Shown here one piece after another: positions 10,615-19,396 of a stretch of 39,741 nt of DNA (the stretch's first letter is position 1; the number at the start of each line of letters is the position of its first letter). The notes below the pieces were generated by a model. That model was not told the origin of the DNA and did no database searches. It saw only the letters and a list, made by a program, of their open reading frames with translations. This stretch comes from Planctomycetota bacterium (GTDB lineage: Bacteria; Planctomycetota; Planctomycetia; Pirellulales; UBA1268): assembly GCA_018970605.1 (NCBI GenBank), contig JAGWWA010000012.1, positions 1 to 39,741 of the forward strand, in the 5' to 3' direction. The translations under genes and the position numbers were made by a program.

Positions 10615-12660
10615 ATGGCTTCGGCGACCCTTCCCAGCGAATCGGCATCCGGCGACGCGACGGCGGCGGAGGCGGCCGTCGGCCGCGCGCTGCGGCTGCA
10701 GATCGCTGCCACGCTGGTGGGCGCCACGCTGCTGGCCTGTTCGCTCGTTGCCCGGTTCCTGTGGGCCAAGGATTTCTATCCCGCCATCCCGGCGGCCCTG
10801 GCCGCCCTGCTCCTGGGAGCGCCGCTGGTCGCCGCGGCCGTCAGGGATCTGTTCAGGGGGCAGGCTGGCATGAACGCGCTGGTGGCCCTGGCCGTCGTGG
10901 GCGCGGCGGCCTCGGGAAAGTATCAGGAGAGCGCCGCGGTCGCGCTGTTCATGATCGTCTCGGGGCTGATCGAGAAACGGACGGCGATCGGAGCTCAGGC
11001 GAGCATCGAGTCGCTCGTCAGGCTCGCGCCCACGAAGGCCCACCGCCTCGTGGCGGGAGCGACCTCCCTGGATGGCCGCGAAGAGGAGGTCGAGGCCAAG
11101 GATCTCCGCCCCGGCGACCGTGTCCGCGTCCGTCCCGGCGACACCATCCCGGCCGATGGCCGCGTGCTCACCGGCACCAGCACCGTGAATCAGGCGAGCA
11201 TCACCGGTGAATCGCTGCCGGCCGACAAGCTGGCGGGCGACGAGGTCTTCGGCGGCACGATCAACCTCACCGGGGCCCTCGACATCGAGGTCACGAAGGC
11301 GGGTGCCGACACGCTCCTCGGCCGCGTCAAGGATCTGATCCTGCAGGCCGAGCGGACCCGGACGCCGATCATGCGGCTGGTCGATCAGTATGCCTTCTGG
11401 TACACGCCGACGGTGCTGATGCTCGTGGGCGTGGTGCTGTTCTTCGCACTGCGGAGCGACCCGGAAACCGCGTTCAGCCGGGCGATCGCCATGCTCGTCG
11501 TGGCCTGCCCCAGTGCCCTGATCCTGGCAACGCCCACGGCCATGGTGGCGGCGCTCTCGGCGGCCGCGCGACTCGGCGTTCTGGTCAAGAGCGTGGTCAC
11601 CCTCGAGGCCGCCCGCAACCTGACGGCGATCGTGTTCGACAAGACCGGCACGCTGACGACCGGCATCCTTGCCGTCACGCGCTTGGCGCCGGTCGAGGGC
11701 GTCGAGGGAGCCGAGCTGCTCAGGCTCGCCGCATCGGTCGAACAGGACAGCCGCCATCCGGTGGCCCGGGCCGTGACGGAGATGGCTCGGCGGGCGAACC
11801 TGCCGCTCACGCGGCCCGACGCCTTCGAGGAGGTTCCCGGTCGGGGCGTGGTGGCCACCGTTGCGGGCAGTCGGGTGATGGTGGGTCGGGGAGCCTGGCT
11901 CGCGGGCGTGGACGGGGGCCTCGCGGCCGCCGAGTCCCGGGCGATCGAGGGCGTGCAGGCCAGTGACGACGCCGAGGGGTTGAGCATCCTGTTCGTCGTG
12001 AAGGATGGCCGGCTCCTCGGCTGGATCGGCCTCGAGGACAACGCCCGCCCCGAGGCGGCCGAGGCGGTGGACCGGCTGCGGTCTCTCGGGCTCAAGCGGC
12101 TGGTGATCCTCACCGGCGACCGCCGCAGCGTGGCGCGGCGGGTGGCCGAGCAGATGCACTTCAGCGAGTTCAAGGCCGAGGTGTTGCCGCACGAGAAGCT
12201 CGAGATGGTCGATGCCCTCAAGGCGCAGGGTCATCGCGTGGCGGTGATCGGCGACGGCGTCAACGACGCGCCGGCACTCGCCGCGGGCGACATCTCGATC
12301 GCGATGGGCGCCGCGGGCAGCGACGTGGCGATTCATTCCGCGACCATCGCCCTGCTCAACAGCAATCTCAACCGGGTGCCGTTCCTGATCGAGCTGTCGC
12401 GCCGCACGATCGGCGTCATCCGGCAGAACATGGTGATCGGCGCCGCCTTCATCGTGGTCTTTCTGGCGTTGGCGGGGGCCGGCTACGTCTCTCCGGTGAT
12501 GGCGGCATTCCTGCACATCGTCAGTGGTCTGATCGTGGTGTTCAACTCGGCCCGCCTCGTCCGCTGCGGCGAGGAGATCGAGCGGTCGGAGGCCGAGCGG
12601 CTCGCGGAGGTGGAGGCTAGCCGACGTCGCGACGCTGGAAGAGCAGCACGGCCAGGCTGA
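10615..12660 (+). CDS. Heavy-metal translocating P1B-type ATPase
   Basis: A 681-residue metal-transporting ATPase. The actuator loop has ASITGESLPAD, the phosphorylation site is DKTGTLTTG with Asp342, the P1B-specific HP motif is SRHPVARAV and the hinge is GDGVNDAP near 546. The transmembrane metal motif is CPS at 298-300 (VACPSALILATP), not the CPC of typical Cd/Zn/Cu pumps, so the second coordinating Cys is lost. There is no N-terminal CxxC metal-binding domain; the first ~30 residues are Ala-rich. The metal cannot be assigned. The last 44 bp overlap the convergent ABC permease gene. No Shine-Dalgarno is visible; see the adjacent -10 element. Confidence 0.92.
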   Translation: MASATLPSESASGDATAAEAAVGRALRLQIAATLVGATLLACSLVARFLWAKDFYPAIPAALAALLLGAPLVAAAVRDLFRGQAGMNALVALAVVGAAASGKYQESAAVALFMIVSGLIEKRTAIGAQASIESLVRLAPTKAHRLVAGATSLDGREEEVEAKDLRPGDRVRVRPGDTIPADGRVLTGTSTVNQASITGESLPADKLAGDEVFGGTINLTGALDIEVTKAGADTLLGRVKDLILQAERTRTPIMRLVDQYAFWYTPTVLMLVGVVLFFALRSDPETAFSRAIAMLVVACPSALILATPTAMVAALSAAARLGVLVKSVVTLEAARNLTAIVFDKTGTLTTGILAVTRLAPVEGVEGAELLRLAASVEQDSRHPVARAVTEMARRANLPLTRPDAFEEVPGRGVVATVAGSRVMVGRGAWLAGVDGGLAAAESRAIEGVQASDDAEGLSILFVVKDGRLLGWIGLEDNARPEAAEAVDRLRSLGLKRLVILTGDRRSVARRVAEQMHFSEFKAEVLPHEKLEMVDALKAQGHRVAVIGDGVNDAPALAAGDISIAMGAAGSDVAIHSATIALLNSNLNRVPFLIELSRRTIGVIRQNMVIGAAFIVVFLALAGAGYVSPVMAAFLHIVSGLIVVFNSARLVRCGEEIERSEAERLAEVEASRRRDAGRAARPG

Positions 12661-13603
12661 GCAGCGCCGCGGCGACGAAACCGGCGTAGAGCGTGGCGGT
12701 GCCGACGTAGCCGCCGGTGATCGGGTGGCCCTGGGTGAGGGCGTCGGCCGGCCAGAAGAACTGCAGGTTCGGCACCGCGACGTAGAACGGCCAGCAGACC
12801 GCCCGCAGCCAGGCGGGCCGGTCGGCCGACCCCACGACCGTGCCCAGGAAGTACTCGCTCACCAGACCCAGCAGAAACACCGTCAGGCACGCCAGAAGCG
12901 TGGGGATCTGTCCGAGTCGGGTGCTCGCCGCGATCGCCACGGCCGCGAGCACCAGCAGCGCCTCGAATACGAGGAGCAGCCCGATCATGAGCTGCGGGTT
13001 CCAGTCCACGGTTGGGCTCTGGAAGTGCCAGTCGCGGTCGATGCACCAGACCACGCCGAGGGCCGCCGTGAGCGCGGCTGCGAGGCTGACCGCGAACACG
13101 CTGGGGAAGGGGCGGCGATAGAGGTAGTTCGCCAGCCCGGCCCCGGCCAGGGACAGGCCGCCAAACAGGATGGAGAAAACAAGCACCGGCACGTCGAAGG
13201 TGACTTCGGCGCCCAGGCCCGTCTGCACCCGGTGGCGGATCGCCAGGAGAAACACCGCGGCCAGCGACCAGTAGCCGACGGCGAGCGCCGCCGCCACGCC
13301 CACGTACTTGCCGATCACCAGCACCGGCCGCGGCACGGGCTTGCTGACGACCGTGAGCACCGTCTTGTTCTCGATCTCCCTGGTCAGCACGCTCGTGGCC
13401 GTGAAGGCCGCAAGCAGCAGCCCGACCAGAAACAGCGTGCTCAGGCCGAGATCGATGAAGAGCTTGGTGTCGTCCTCGAGGGTGAAGGCGGCGAGGTTGA
13501 CGTTGAGCACCAGCGCCACGATGCCCGCCAGCACGAGCACGACGAACACCGGCTGGCGGATCGATTCGAGAAACGCGTTGCGGGCGACGGCAAGGAGAAG
13601 CAT
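12617..13603 (-). CDS. ABC-2 type transporter permease
   Basis: A 328-residue integral membrane protein with about seven or eight hydrophobic segments. The N-terminal part (ARNAFLESIRQPVFVVLVL) and the cytoplasmic signature TREIENKTVLTVVSKPVPR are typical of ABC-2 permeases of the NosY/gliding type, which pair with a separate ATPase. No ATPase lies beside it on this strand, but one is encoded at 18174-19385 in the divergent operon, so it may be an alternative partner. The start at 13603 gives the first helix close to the N-terminus; 45 upstream in-frame codons are Pro/Arg-rich and unlikely to be coding. Its 3' end overlaps the P-type ATPase gene by 44 bp. Confidence 0.85.
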   Translation of the reverse strand: MLLLAVARNAFLESIRQPVFVVLVLAGIVALVLNVNLAAFTLEDDTKLFIDLGLSTLFLVGLLLAAFTATSVLTREIENKTVLTVVSKPVPRPVLVIGKYVGVAAALAVGYWSLAAVFLLAIRHRVQTGLGAEVTFDVPVLVFSILFGGLSLAGAGLANYLYRRPFPSVFAVSLAAALTAALGVVWCIDRDWHFQSPTVDWNPQLMIGLLLVFEALLVLAAVAIAASTRLGQIPTLLACLTVFLLGLVSEYFLGTVVGSADRPAWLRAVCWPFYVAVPNLQFFWPADALTQGHPITGGYVGTATLYAGFVAAALLSLAVLLFQRRDVG

Positions 13604-13833
13604 GGGCCTTCGGGGAGCCGGGAGCGTGGATGGCCGCCAGGAAGCTGGCGTGCGGATGGCCACCTTACCACCGGCCGGCGTGGGTCCGGGGAGGCCCCCG
13701 CCCCGGGCGGGGCGGCGGGAACCCGCAGGCTGCGGCAACCGGTGAATCCTGCGATGGTAAACTCGGGGTCGGCGTCAGTCGCGGGCAGCGTTCCGCGCCG
13801 GCCGTGGGCATCCTGCAGCCGGAACCTCCACCT

Positions 13834-15882
13834 GTGACCGACGATTCCCTCGTCTACCGCCGCGGCACCACCGCCGCCATCGTCGGCTTGGTGATCCAGA
13901 TCGGCCTCACGGTGGCCACGGCCCTGGTGGGCCTCTGGACGCAGAGTCCCGCGATCCAGGCGGCGACCTGGCACATGCTCGGCGGCCTGCCAATCTGGAT
14001 CATCCTCGCGCTCGTCTACGCCCAGTATGACGCCGAGCGACGGGAGTCGTTGGCCGCCGAAAAACTTGCGACCCAGGACGCCGCTTCGTCGGTGCTCTTC
14101 GGCGACCTCTCCGACGAACTCCAGCGGGCCAGGCAACGTCTGGCCAACCTGCTTGGCTATGGACTGTCGGGCGTGAGTTTTCTGGTGGCCGTCTACCTGA
14201 TCGTTGCCGGGGCGGCGCTGCTCTGGCGCTTCTGGCGCATCGCCGCCGCGGCTGGGCCGGGCGTGGTGACCACGCTCGCCCCTGGAGCGAGCCCCGTGGG
14301 GCTGCTGTTCGTGTCGGCGGCGATCGCCTTCGTGGCCTTCATCTCCGCCCGCTGGATCAGCGGCTACACGCGGGTCAGGGCGTGGCGGCTCCTCCGGGGC
14401 GGCGCCAGCTACCTGATGAGCTGCTTCGTCCTGGCGGCGCTCGTGCTGGCGGGGGCGGTGGTTGCGGCGCTGCTTGACGACACCTCGTTCTTCCGCCTCG
14501 TCGCGGTGGCGGTGCCCTGTGTGATGATGCTCGTCGGGGCCGAGATCCTGCTGACGGGCCTCCTCGAGGCCTACCGTCCCCGGCGGCCCGGTGAAGTGCC
14601 GCGACCGGCGTTCGACAGCCGGGTGCTCGGCCTGCTGACGGCCCCGGAATCGCTCGGGCAGGTGGTTGGCGAGCTGATCAACTACCAGTTCGGCGTCGAG
14701 GTCTCGCGGAGCTGGCTCTACCGGCTGCTCGGGCGGGCCATCACGCCGCTGACGATCCTCGGCGGCGGCGTGCTCCTGGCCCTGTCGGCACTCGTGGTCG
14801 TCGGCCCCGATGAACAGGGCGTGGTGATGCGATTCGGCGAGGTGCGGGGTGCGGCGCGGGGCCCCGGGATCCACTTCAAGCTGCCCTGGCCGATCGAGAC
14901 GGCCGCCACCTATCCCGTCGGCAAGGTGCTCCAGATCGACGTCTCGAGCGACCCGATCGGCCGCACGGCGAACCAGGAGGCGATCCTCTGGAGCAGCGGC
15001 GACGACCGTTTCGACACGATCGGCATGGAGTACTATCCGACCGTTCTCGATGCCCGGACCGATGACGCCGGGGCCGGTGGGCTGGCGGTCATCGCGGCCG
15101 ATCTGGTGGTGCAATATCGCGTTCGCGACCTGCTCGACTTTCTGGAAGGGTCGCTCTCCCCGCGGGAGGCGATCACGCTGATCGCCCAGCAGGAGGCGAG
15201 CCGCTACTTCGCCAGCCATACGCTCGACGACCTGCTCACCCGTGGCCGGGCGGAAGGGGGCGTGGTGCTGGAGCAGGCGATCCAGGAACGAGCCGATCGC
15301 CTCGGTCTGGGGCTCGACGTGGTGGGCGTGTCGGTGACGGTCCTCAAGCCGCCCGGTGGGAAGGTGGCCCGGGCGTTTCACCGTCAGATCGGCGCCCAGC
15401 AGGAGCGGGAGACGCTGATCCAGGCGGGGCGAAAGGAGGCCGTCACGACGCTGGCGAAGGTGGCCGGGTCGGTGGACCACAGCAATCGCATCAATGCCGC
15501 GATCCTCCAGCTCGATGCCTTGCGAGCGACCGCGGCCGGCGATCCCGCCGCGGCCCGGCAGATTGCGATCCTCGAGCTCGACATCGAGTCGCTCCTCGGC
15601 GAAGCGCGGGGCGAGGCGGCGGAGCTGATTCATGCCGCCCGCGGCTACCGCTGGGCGAAGTCGGTCGGCGAACGCAGCGCCCGCGAGCGGTTCGCCGGCG
15701 AGCTCTTGGCCTTCGAGAAGTCGCCCAACTACTACCGTGTGCGGAAGTTCCTCGAGGTGCTCGCCGACGGCTTGGCGGAGCGGCGAAAGTTCATCATCGC
15801 CGGCGACCAGGGGGACCTCCCGATCCTGCAGATGGACTTCAGCGACCCGACCTCGGCCCTCGACACCCTGCTGGGCCAATGA
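13834..15882 (+). CDS. Large SPFH/HflK-like membrane protein
   Basis: A 682-residue protein, far larger than usual HflK (about 400). The first ~300 residues contain six or seven predicted transmembrane helices in no family I can name. A further helix (about 298-320) leads into the SPFH domain, starting VVGPDEQGVVMRFGEVRG and continuing GIHFKLPWPIETAATYPVG. Helical regions rich in Ala, Arg and Glu follow (about 520-640). HflK forms a membrane ring that modulates FtsH in E. coli. The GTG at 13834 is my choice; a GTG at 13804 is possible. A TAAACT hexamer at 13758 could be a -10 element in the 230-bp divergent space, where I see no other signal. The gene ends in an ATGA overlap with an ATG in frame with the next gene. 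Confidence 0.85.
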   Translation: MTDDSLVYRRGTTAAIVGLVIQIGLTVATALVGLWTQSPAIQAATWHMLGGLPIWIILALVYAQYDAERRESLAAEKLATQDAASSVLFGDLSDELQRARQRLANLLGYGLSGVSFLVAVYLIVAGAALLWRFWRIAAAAGPGVVTTLAPGASPVGLLFVSAAIAFVAFISARWISGYTRVRAWRLLRGGASYLMSCFVLAALVLAGAVVAALLDDTSFFRLVAVAVPCVMMLVGAEILLTGLLEAYRPRRPGEVPRPAFDSRVLGLLTAPESLGQVVGELINYQFGVEVSRSWLYRLLGRAITPLTILGGGVLLALSALVVVGPDEQGVVMRFGEVRGAARGPGIHFKLPWPIETAATYPVGKVLQIDVSSDPIGRTANQEAILWSSGDDRFDTIGMEYYPTVLDARTDDAGAGGLAVIAADLVVQYRVRDLLDFLEGSLSPREAITLIAQQEASRYFASHTLDDLLTRGRAEGGVVLEQAIQERADRLGLGLDVVGVSVTVLKPPGGKVARAFHRQIGAQQERETLIQAGRKEAVTTLAKVAGSVDHSNRINAAILQLDALRATAAGDPAAARQIAILELDIESLLGEARGEAAELIHAARGYRWAKSVGERSARERFAGELLAFEKSPNYYRVRKFLEVLADGLAERRKFIIAGDQGDLPILQMDFSDPTSALDTLLGQ

Positions 15883-15929
15883 CCTTGGAGCGTGCCGGCC
15901 GATCGCGGCGGCACGAAGACGATCGACCC

Positions 15930-16883
15930 ATGAAGAACTCGTTCACGATCCTGATCGGCGGCCTGATCGCCGCCGCCCTGCTGTCCTACATGTTTCTGTA
16001 CCAGGTCCGCTACGATCAGGTGGCGGTCCGCACCACCTTCGACAAGGCCGACGCGGGGAGCGTGCAGGACACGCCTGGGCTCAAGTGGCGGCTGCCATGG
16101 CCGATCCACAAGGTCACCCACTATTCCAAGCGGCTGCAGTTGCTCGAGGACAAGATCGAGGAGCTGCAGACCGCCGATGGCAAGAGCGTGATCGTCCGCA
16201 CCTACCTGACGTGGCGGATCGAGAACCCGCTCGATTTCTACGTCACGCTCAAGGATCCGAGCGAGGCGGCGCGACAGCTCGCCAGCCGGCTCCGGGAGAT
16301 CCGTGGCATCATCAGCCGCTACCGCCTCGATGAACTCGTGAACCTCGACCGCGACAAGCTCAAGCTCGCCGCCATCGAGGACGAGGCGAAGCAGGCGCTG
16401 GAGAAGTCGCTGGAGCAGTCGGGCTACGGTCTCAAGGTGGAGAGCGTGGGCATCTACAAGCTCGTGCTGCCGGAGGCGACCACCGAGAAGATCTTCGAGA
16501 CGATGATCAAGACCCGCGAGCGGCTCGCGGAAAACGCCCTGCAGGAGGGACAGGCACAGGCCTCGGCCATCCGCAGCGAGGCCAAGAGTTCCCGGGACAG
16601 GATTCTCGCCTTCGCCGAGCGGCGGGCACAGGCGATCCGCTCGCAGGGGGACCGCGAGGCCTCGAAGGAGTACGAGAGTTTCGCCAAGAACGAGGAGTTC
16701 GCGATCTTTCTGCGGAAGGTGGAGGCGCTCAAGAAGATGCTCGACCACAACACCACGTTCGTGCTTTCGGCCGACAGCCTCGGCATCCTCGACTGGTTCA
16801 ACCGCGACCCGGGGCAGGCGCCTGCCGCCGGAGCTCCGGCCGGCCGGCCGCCGCGGCCCGCGGCCGGTGGAGGGGCGCGATGA
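15930..16883 (+). CDS. HflC-like SPFH-domain protein
   Basis: A 317-residue protein with one N-terminal helix (about residues 6-24) followed by an SPFH domain (YDQVAVRTTFDKAD, PGLKWRLPWPIHKV), a long coiled coil (ENALQEGQAQASAIRSEA) and the HflC-like ending FAIFLRKVEALKKML. The tail is Ala/Pro/Gly-rich. HflC is the partner of HflK in FtsH modulation. The ATG at 15930 puts the helix directly at the N-terminus, as usual; an in-frame ATG at 15879, overlapping the upstream stop as ATGA, would add 17 polar residues. It overlaps the next gene by ATGA at 16880, so the three SPFH genes are tightly packed and likely co-translated. Confidence 0.88.
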   Translation: MKNSFTILIGGLIAAALLSYMFLYQVRYDQVAVRTTFDKADAGSVQDTPGLKWRLPWPIHKVTHYSKRLQLLEDKIEELQTADGKSVIVRTYLTWRIENPLDFYVTLKDPSEAARQLASRLREIRGIISRYRLDELVNLDRDKLKLAAIEDEAKQALEKSLEQSGYGLKVESVGIYKLVLPEATTEKIFETMIKTRERLAENALQEGQAQASAIRSEAKSSRDRILAFAERRAQAIRSQGDREASKEYESFAKNEEFAIFLRKVEALKKMLDHNTTFVLSADSLGILDWFNRDPGQAPAAGAPAGRPPRPAAGGGAR

Positions 16884-18136
16884 CGATCGACGTCGACCGG
16901 AGCGGGCCCGACGTCGAGCCCCTCGACCCGGCGCAGCAGTCGCTCGCCGAGGCGCTGCGGGTGAGCTTCGGCATCCTCAAGGCGGCGATGGTCGTGGCCC
17001 TCGTCGCCTACGCCTTCAGCGGCACGTTCAGCGTGGGCTCCAACGAAGTGGCGCTGCGGCTGCGGTTCGGCGACTACGTGGGCGGACCCGGCCAGCGGGT
17101 GCTGGAGCGTGGCACCTACCTGGCGGCGCCGTTTCCACTCGAGCAGGTGGTCAAGATCGACACGCGACCGATGACGCTCGCGATCGACGACGCGTTCTGG
17201 TACGAGTCGGGCGAGCGCGACCAGGGCATGACCAGGGATCAGATCCGCAACTCGCGTGCGCGGCCGCTCAATCCGGTTCGCGACGGATCCCTGGTGACGG
17301 GCGACATGAACATCGCCCACGCCCGCTGGACCGTGACGTATCGCGTGACCGATCCGGTGGCCTTCGTCACCAACGTGGGCGAGCGTCCGCTCGCCGAGAG
17401 CCTCGTCGCCTGTGCAGCCCAGCAGGGAATCGTCCAGGCGATCGCGCAGCTGCCCGCCGACGACCTGCTGAAGGGCGTGGTCAATCGCGAAGTGGCGACG
17501 GCCGTGGCGCAGCGGCGGCTCACCGAGATGGGCACGGGTCTTTCGATCGACCAGCTGACGCTCGACAAGGTGTCGGCGCCCGTCAGCGTGATCGGCAGCT
17601 TCGACGCCGTCACCACCGCCGAGTCGGATCGCTCGCAGCGGATCGTCGCGGCTCAGCAGGATCGGGCCCGGATCCTGGGTGAGGCGGCGGGGGAGGGGGC
17701 GGAGAAGATCCTGGCCCTGCTCGATCGCTTCGAGCGGGCAGGGGAAGCCGGCACCCCCGACGAGGTCGCCGCTGCCGAACGGGAGATCGAGGCTGCGTTC
17801 GGCGAACTGTCCATCGGGGGGACGGCGATCGGCGGCGAGGTGGCGCAGGTGGTCAACGCGTCCAAGACCTACCGCACCCAGGTGGTGGAGCGGGTGAAGG
17901 GGGACAGCGAGACGTTCCAGCGACTTCTCCCCCAGTACGAGCGGAACCCGCGGATCATTCTTTCGCGGCTCTGGGAGGACGCCCGCGAGCGAATCCTGAC
18001 CGGTGACGTGGAGACGTTCTACACCGTGCCGGGAAAGCTCGAACTCCAGCTCAATCGGGATCCCGTCATCCAGAAGGAGCGGCAGCAGGAGCAGATGCGG
18101 TCGCTCAAGGAAAAGCAGGCGGAGTCTGGCAGGTGA
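16880..18136 (+). CDS. Third SPFH-domain protein (HflK-like)
   Basis: A 418-residue protein with a ~35-residue polar N-terminus, one transmembrane helix (about 34-52) and an SPFH domain (SVGSNEVALRLRFGDYVG, then LAAPFPLEQVVKID). A coiled-coil segment rich in Ala, Glu and Arg covers about residues 250-320, and the protein ends in a charged helix (QKERQQEQMRSLKEKQ). It shares the HflK plan but is clearly different in sequence from the two upstream proteins, so the array is not a recent duplication. The ATGA overlap with the upstream gene decides the start. The ABC ATPase gene follows after 37 bp. Confidence 0.85.
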   Translation: MTIDVDRSGPDVEPLDPAQQSLAEALRVSFGILKAAMVVALVAYAFSGTFSVGSNEVALRLRFGDYVGGPGQRVLERGTYLAAPFPLEQVVKIDTRPMTLAIDDAFWYESGERDQGMTRDQIRNSRARPLNPVRDGSLVTGDMNIAHARWTVTYRVTDPVAFVTNVGERPLAESLVACAAQQGIVQAIAQLPADDLLKGVVNREVATAVAQRRLTEMGTGLSIDQLTLDKVSAPVSVIGSFDAVTTAESDRSQRIVAAQQDRARILGEAAGEGAEKILALLDRFERAGEAGTPDEVAAAEREIEAAFGELSIGGTAIGGEVAQVVNASKTYRTQVVERVKGDSETFQRLLPQYERNPRIILSRLWEDARERILTGDVETFYTVPGKLELQLNRDPVIQKERQQEQMRSLKEKQAESGR

Positions 18137-18173
18137 CCGCGACGGTGGCCGCCGGCGCCCGAGGGGGAATGCG

Positions 18174-19385
18174 ATGATCGCGACGGATGAGAAGCGGCAG
18201 GATCCGGCGAGCGGCACCGCTCGGCCGGCCGACGCGGCCGATGGCGTGGACATCAAGTGCGTGGGGCTCACCAAGACGTTCCGCGACTTCTGGATGCGGC
18301 CGCGGGTGCGGGCCGTGGAGGGAGTCGATCTCGAGGTTCGCCGCGGGCAGGTCTACGGGCTGCTCGGGCCGAACGGCTCGGGCAAGAGCACGACCATCAA
18401 GATGATCCTGGGGCTGATCTCGCCGACGTCGGGCCGCATCGCGGTGCTTGGACGGCGACCGCGGGACGTCGCCTCCAAGCAGCGGATCGGCTACCTGCCC
18501 GAGGAGAGCTACCTCTATCGCTTCCTGTCGGCCCGCGAGACGCTCGACTACTACGGCCGGCTGTTCCGCCTGCCCGCGCGGCTGCGCCGCGAGCGGATCG
18601 ACATGCTGCTCGAGATGGTGGGGCTCGACGCGGTCGAGCACCGGCCGGTGGGGGAGTTTTCCAAGGGGATGCAGCGGCGGGTGGGGCTCGCGCAGAGCCT
18701 GATCAACGACCCGCAGCTCCTGATCCTCGACGAGCCGACCAGCGGCATGGATCCGGTCGGGGCCAAGCAGATCAAGGATCTCATCGCCGACCTCGGCCGC
18801 CGCGGCAAGACGGTGCTCCTCTGCACCCATCAGCTGTCGGACGTCGAGGACCTCTGCGATCGCGTGGCGATCATGTTCGGCGGCCGGGTGCGGGCCGAGG
18901 GCACCTGCGACGAGCTGCTCGAGCAGGAAGACCGCACCACGATCCGCACCGCCGCCCTGCCGCCCGCGGTGGTGGCCGAGGTTCGCGGCGTGCTCGAGCG
19001 GCACGGGATCGGCCCCGTGGCCGTCGAGCGGCCGCGTCGGCGGATGGAGTCGCTGTTCCTGGAGATCGTCGAGCAGGCCCGCGTGGAAGGGGCAAGGACC
19101 AGCGGGGCCACCTCCGGGGGCCGGGTCGCCGACTTCCTTCGTTCGGGGACGGAGTCGCCGGATGTCGGCGTGGCCACGCCCGTGGGCCCCGTGGCCGACG
19201 TCACGCCCACAGCCGGCGTGCCGGCTGCCACGCCACCTGTCGCGCCGCCGTCTGGCACGTCGGTAGCCACGTCTTCTGCCACGCCGGCTGCCACGTCGGC
19301 TGCCACGTCGCCACCGCCCGCGGCCCAGCCCGCCGGTCCCATCGACACGGCGCTCATCGATCGTCTTACCAACCGCCAGCGGTGA
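18174..19385 (+). CDS. ABC transporter ATP-binding protein with a Thr/Ala/Pro tail
   Basis: A 403-residue ATPase subunit. Walker A is GPNGSGKSTT, the Q-loop region is IGYLPEESYLYRFLSARET, the signature is FSKGMQRRVGLAQ, Walker B is LLILDEPTSGMDP and the switch His is in LCTHQLSDVEDL. It fits the group that works with ABC-2 permeases. After about residue 310 comes a linker and then roughly 70 residues of Thr/Ala/Pro/Val-rich low-complexity tail, built from repeated Ala-Thr-Ser/Pro units. The ATG has GAGGGGGAA 5-13 nt upstream. It sits between the SPFH genes and its likely permease, whose ORF starts within 15 bp of this stop. Confidence 0.92.
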   Translation: MIATDEKRQDPASGTARPADAADGVDIKCVGLTKTFRDFWMRPRVRAVEGVDLEVRRGQVYGLLGPNGSGKSTTIKMILGLISPTSGRIAVLGRRPRDVASKQRIGYLPEESYLYRFLSARETLDYYGRLFRLPARLRRERIDMLLEMVGLDAVEHRPVGEFSKGMQRRVGLAQSLINDPQLLILDEPTSGMDPVGAKQIKDLIADLGRRGKTVLLCTHQLSDVEDLCDRVAIMFGGRVRAEGTCDELLEQEDRTTIRTAALPPAVVAEVRGVLERHGIGPVAVERPRRRMESLFLEIVEQARVEGARTSGATSGGRVADFLRSGTESPDVGVATPVGPVADVTPTAGVPAATPPVAPPSGTSVATSSATPAATSAATSPPPAAQPAGPIDTALIDRLTNRQR

Positions 19386-19396
19386 ATTCGGCCACG

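Noticed and set aside
9298-12516. Minus-strand open frame of 1072 codons
   Set aside because: Shadow of the prepilin and P-type ATPase genes, and it runs straight through the terminator at 10529-10560.
18257-19396. Long upstream extension of the ABC permease frame
   Set aside because: It overlaps the whole ABC ATPase gene in another frame; the permease sequence starts only at 19382/19397.
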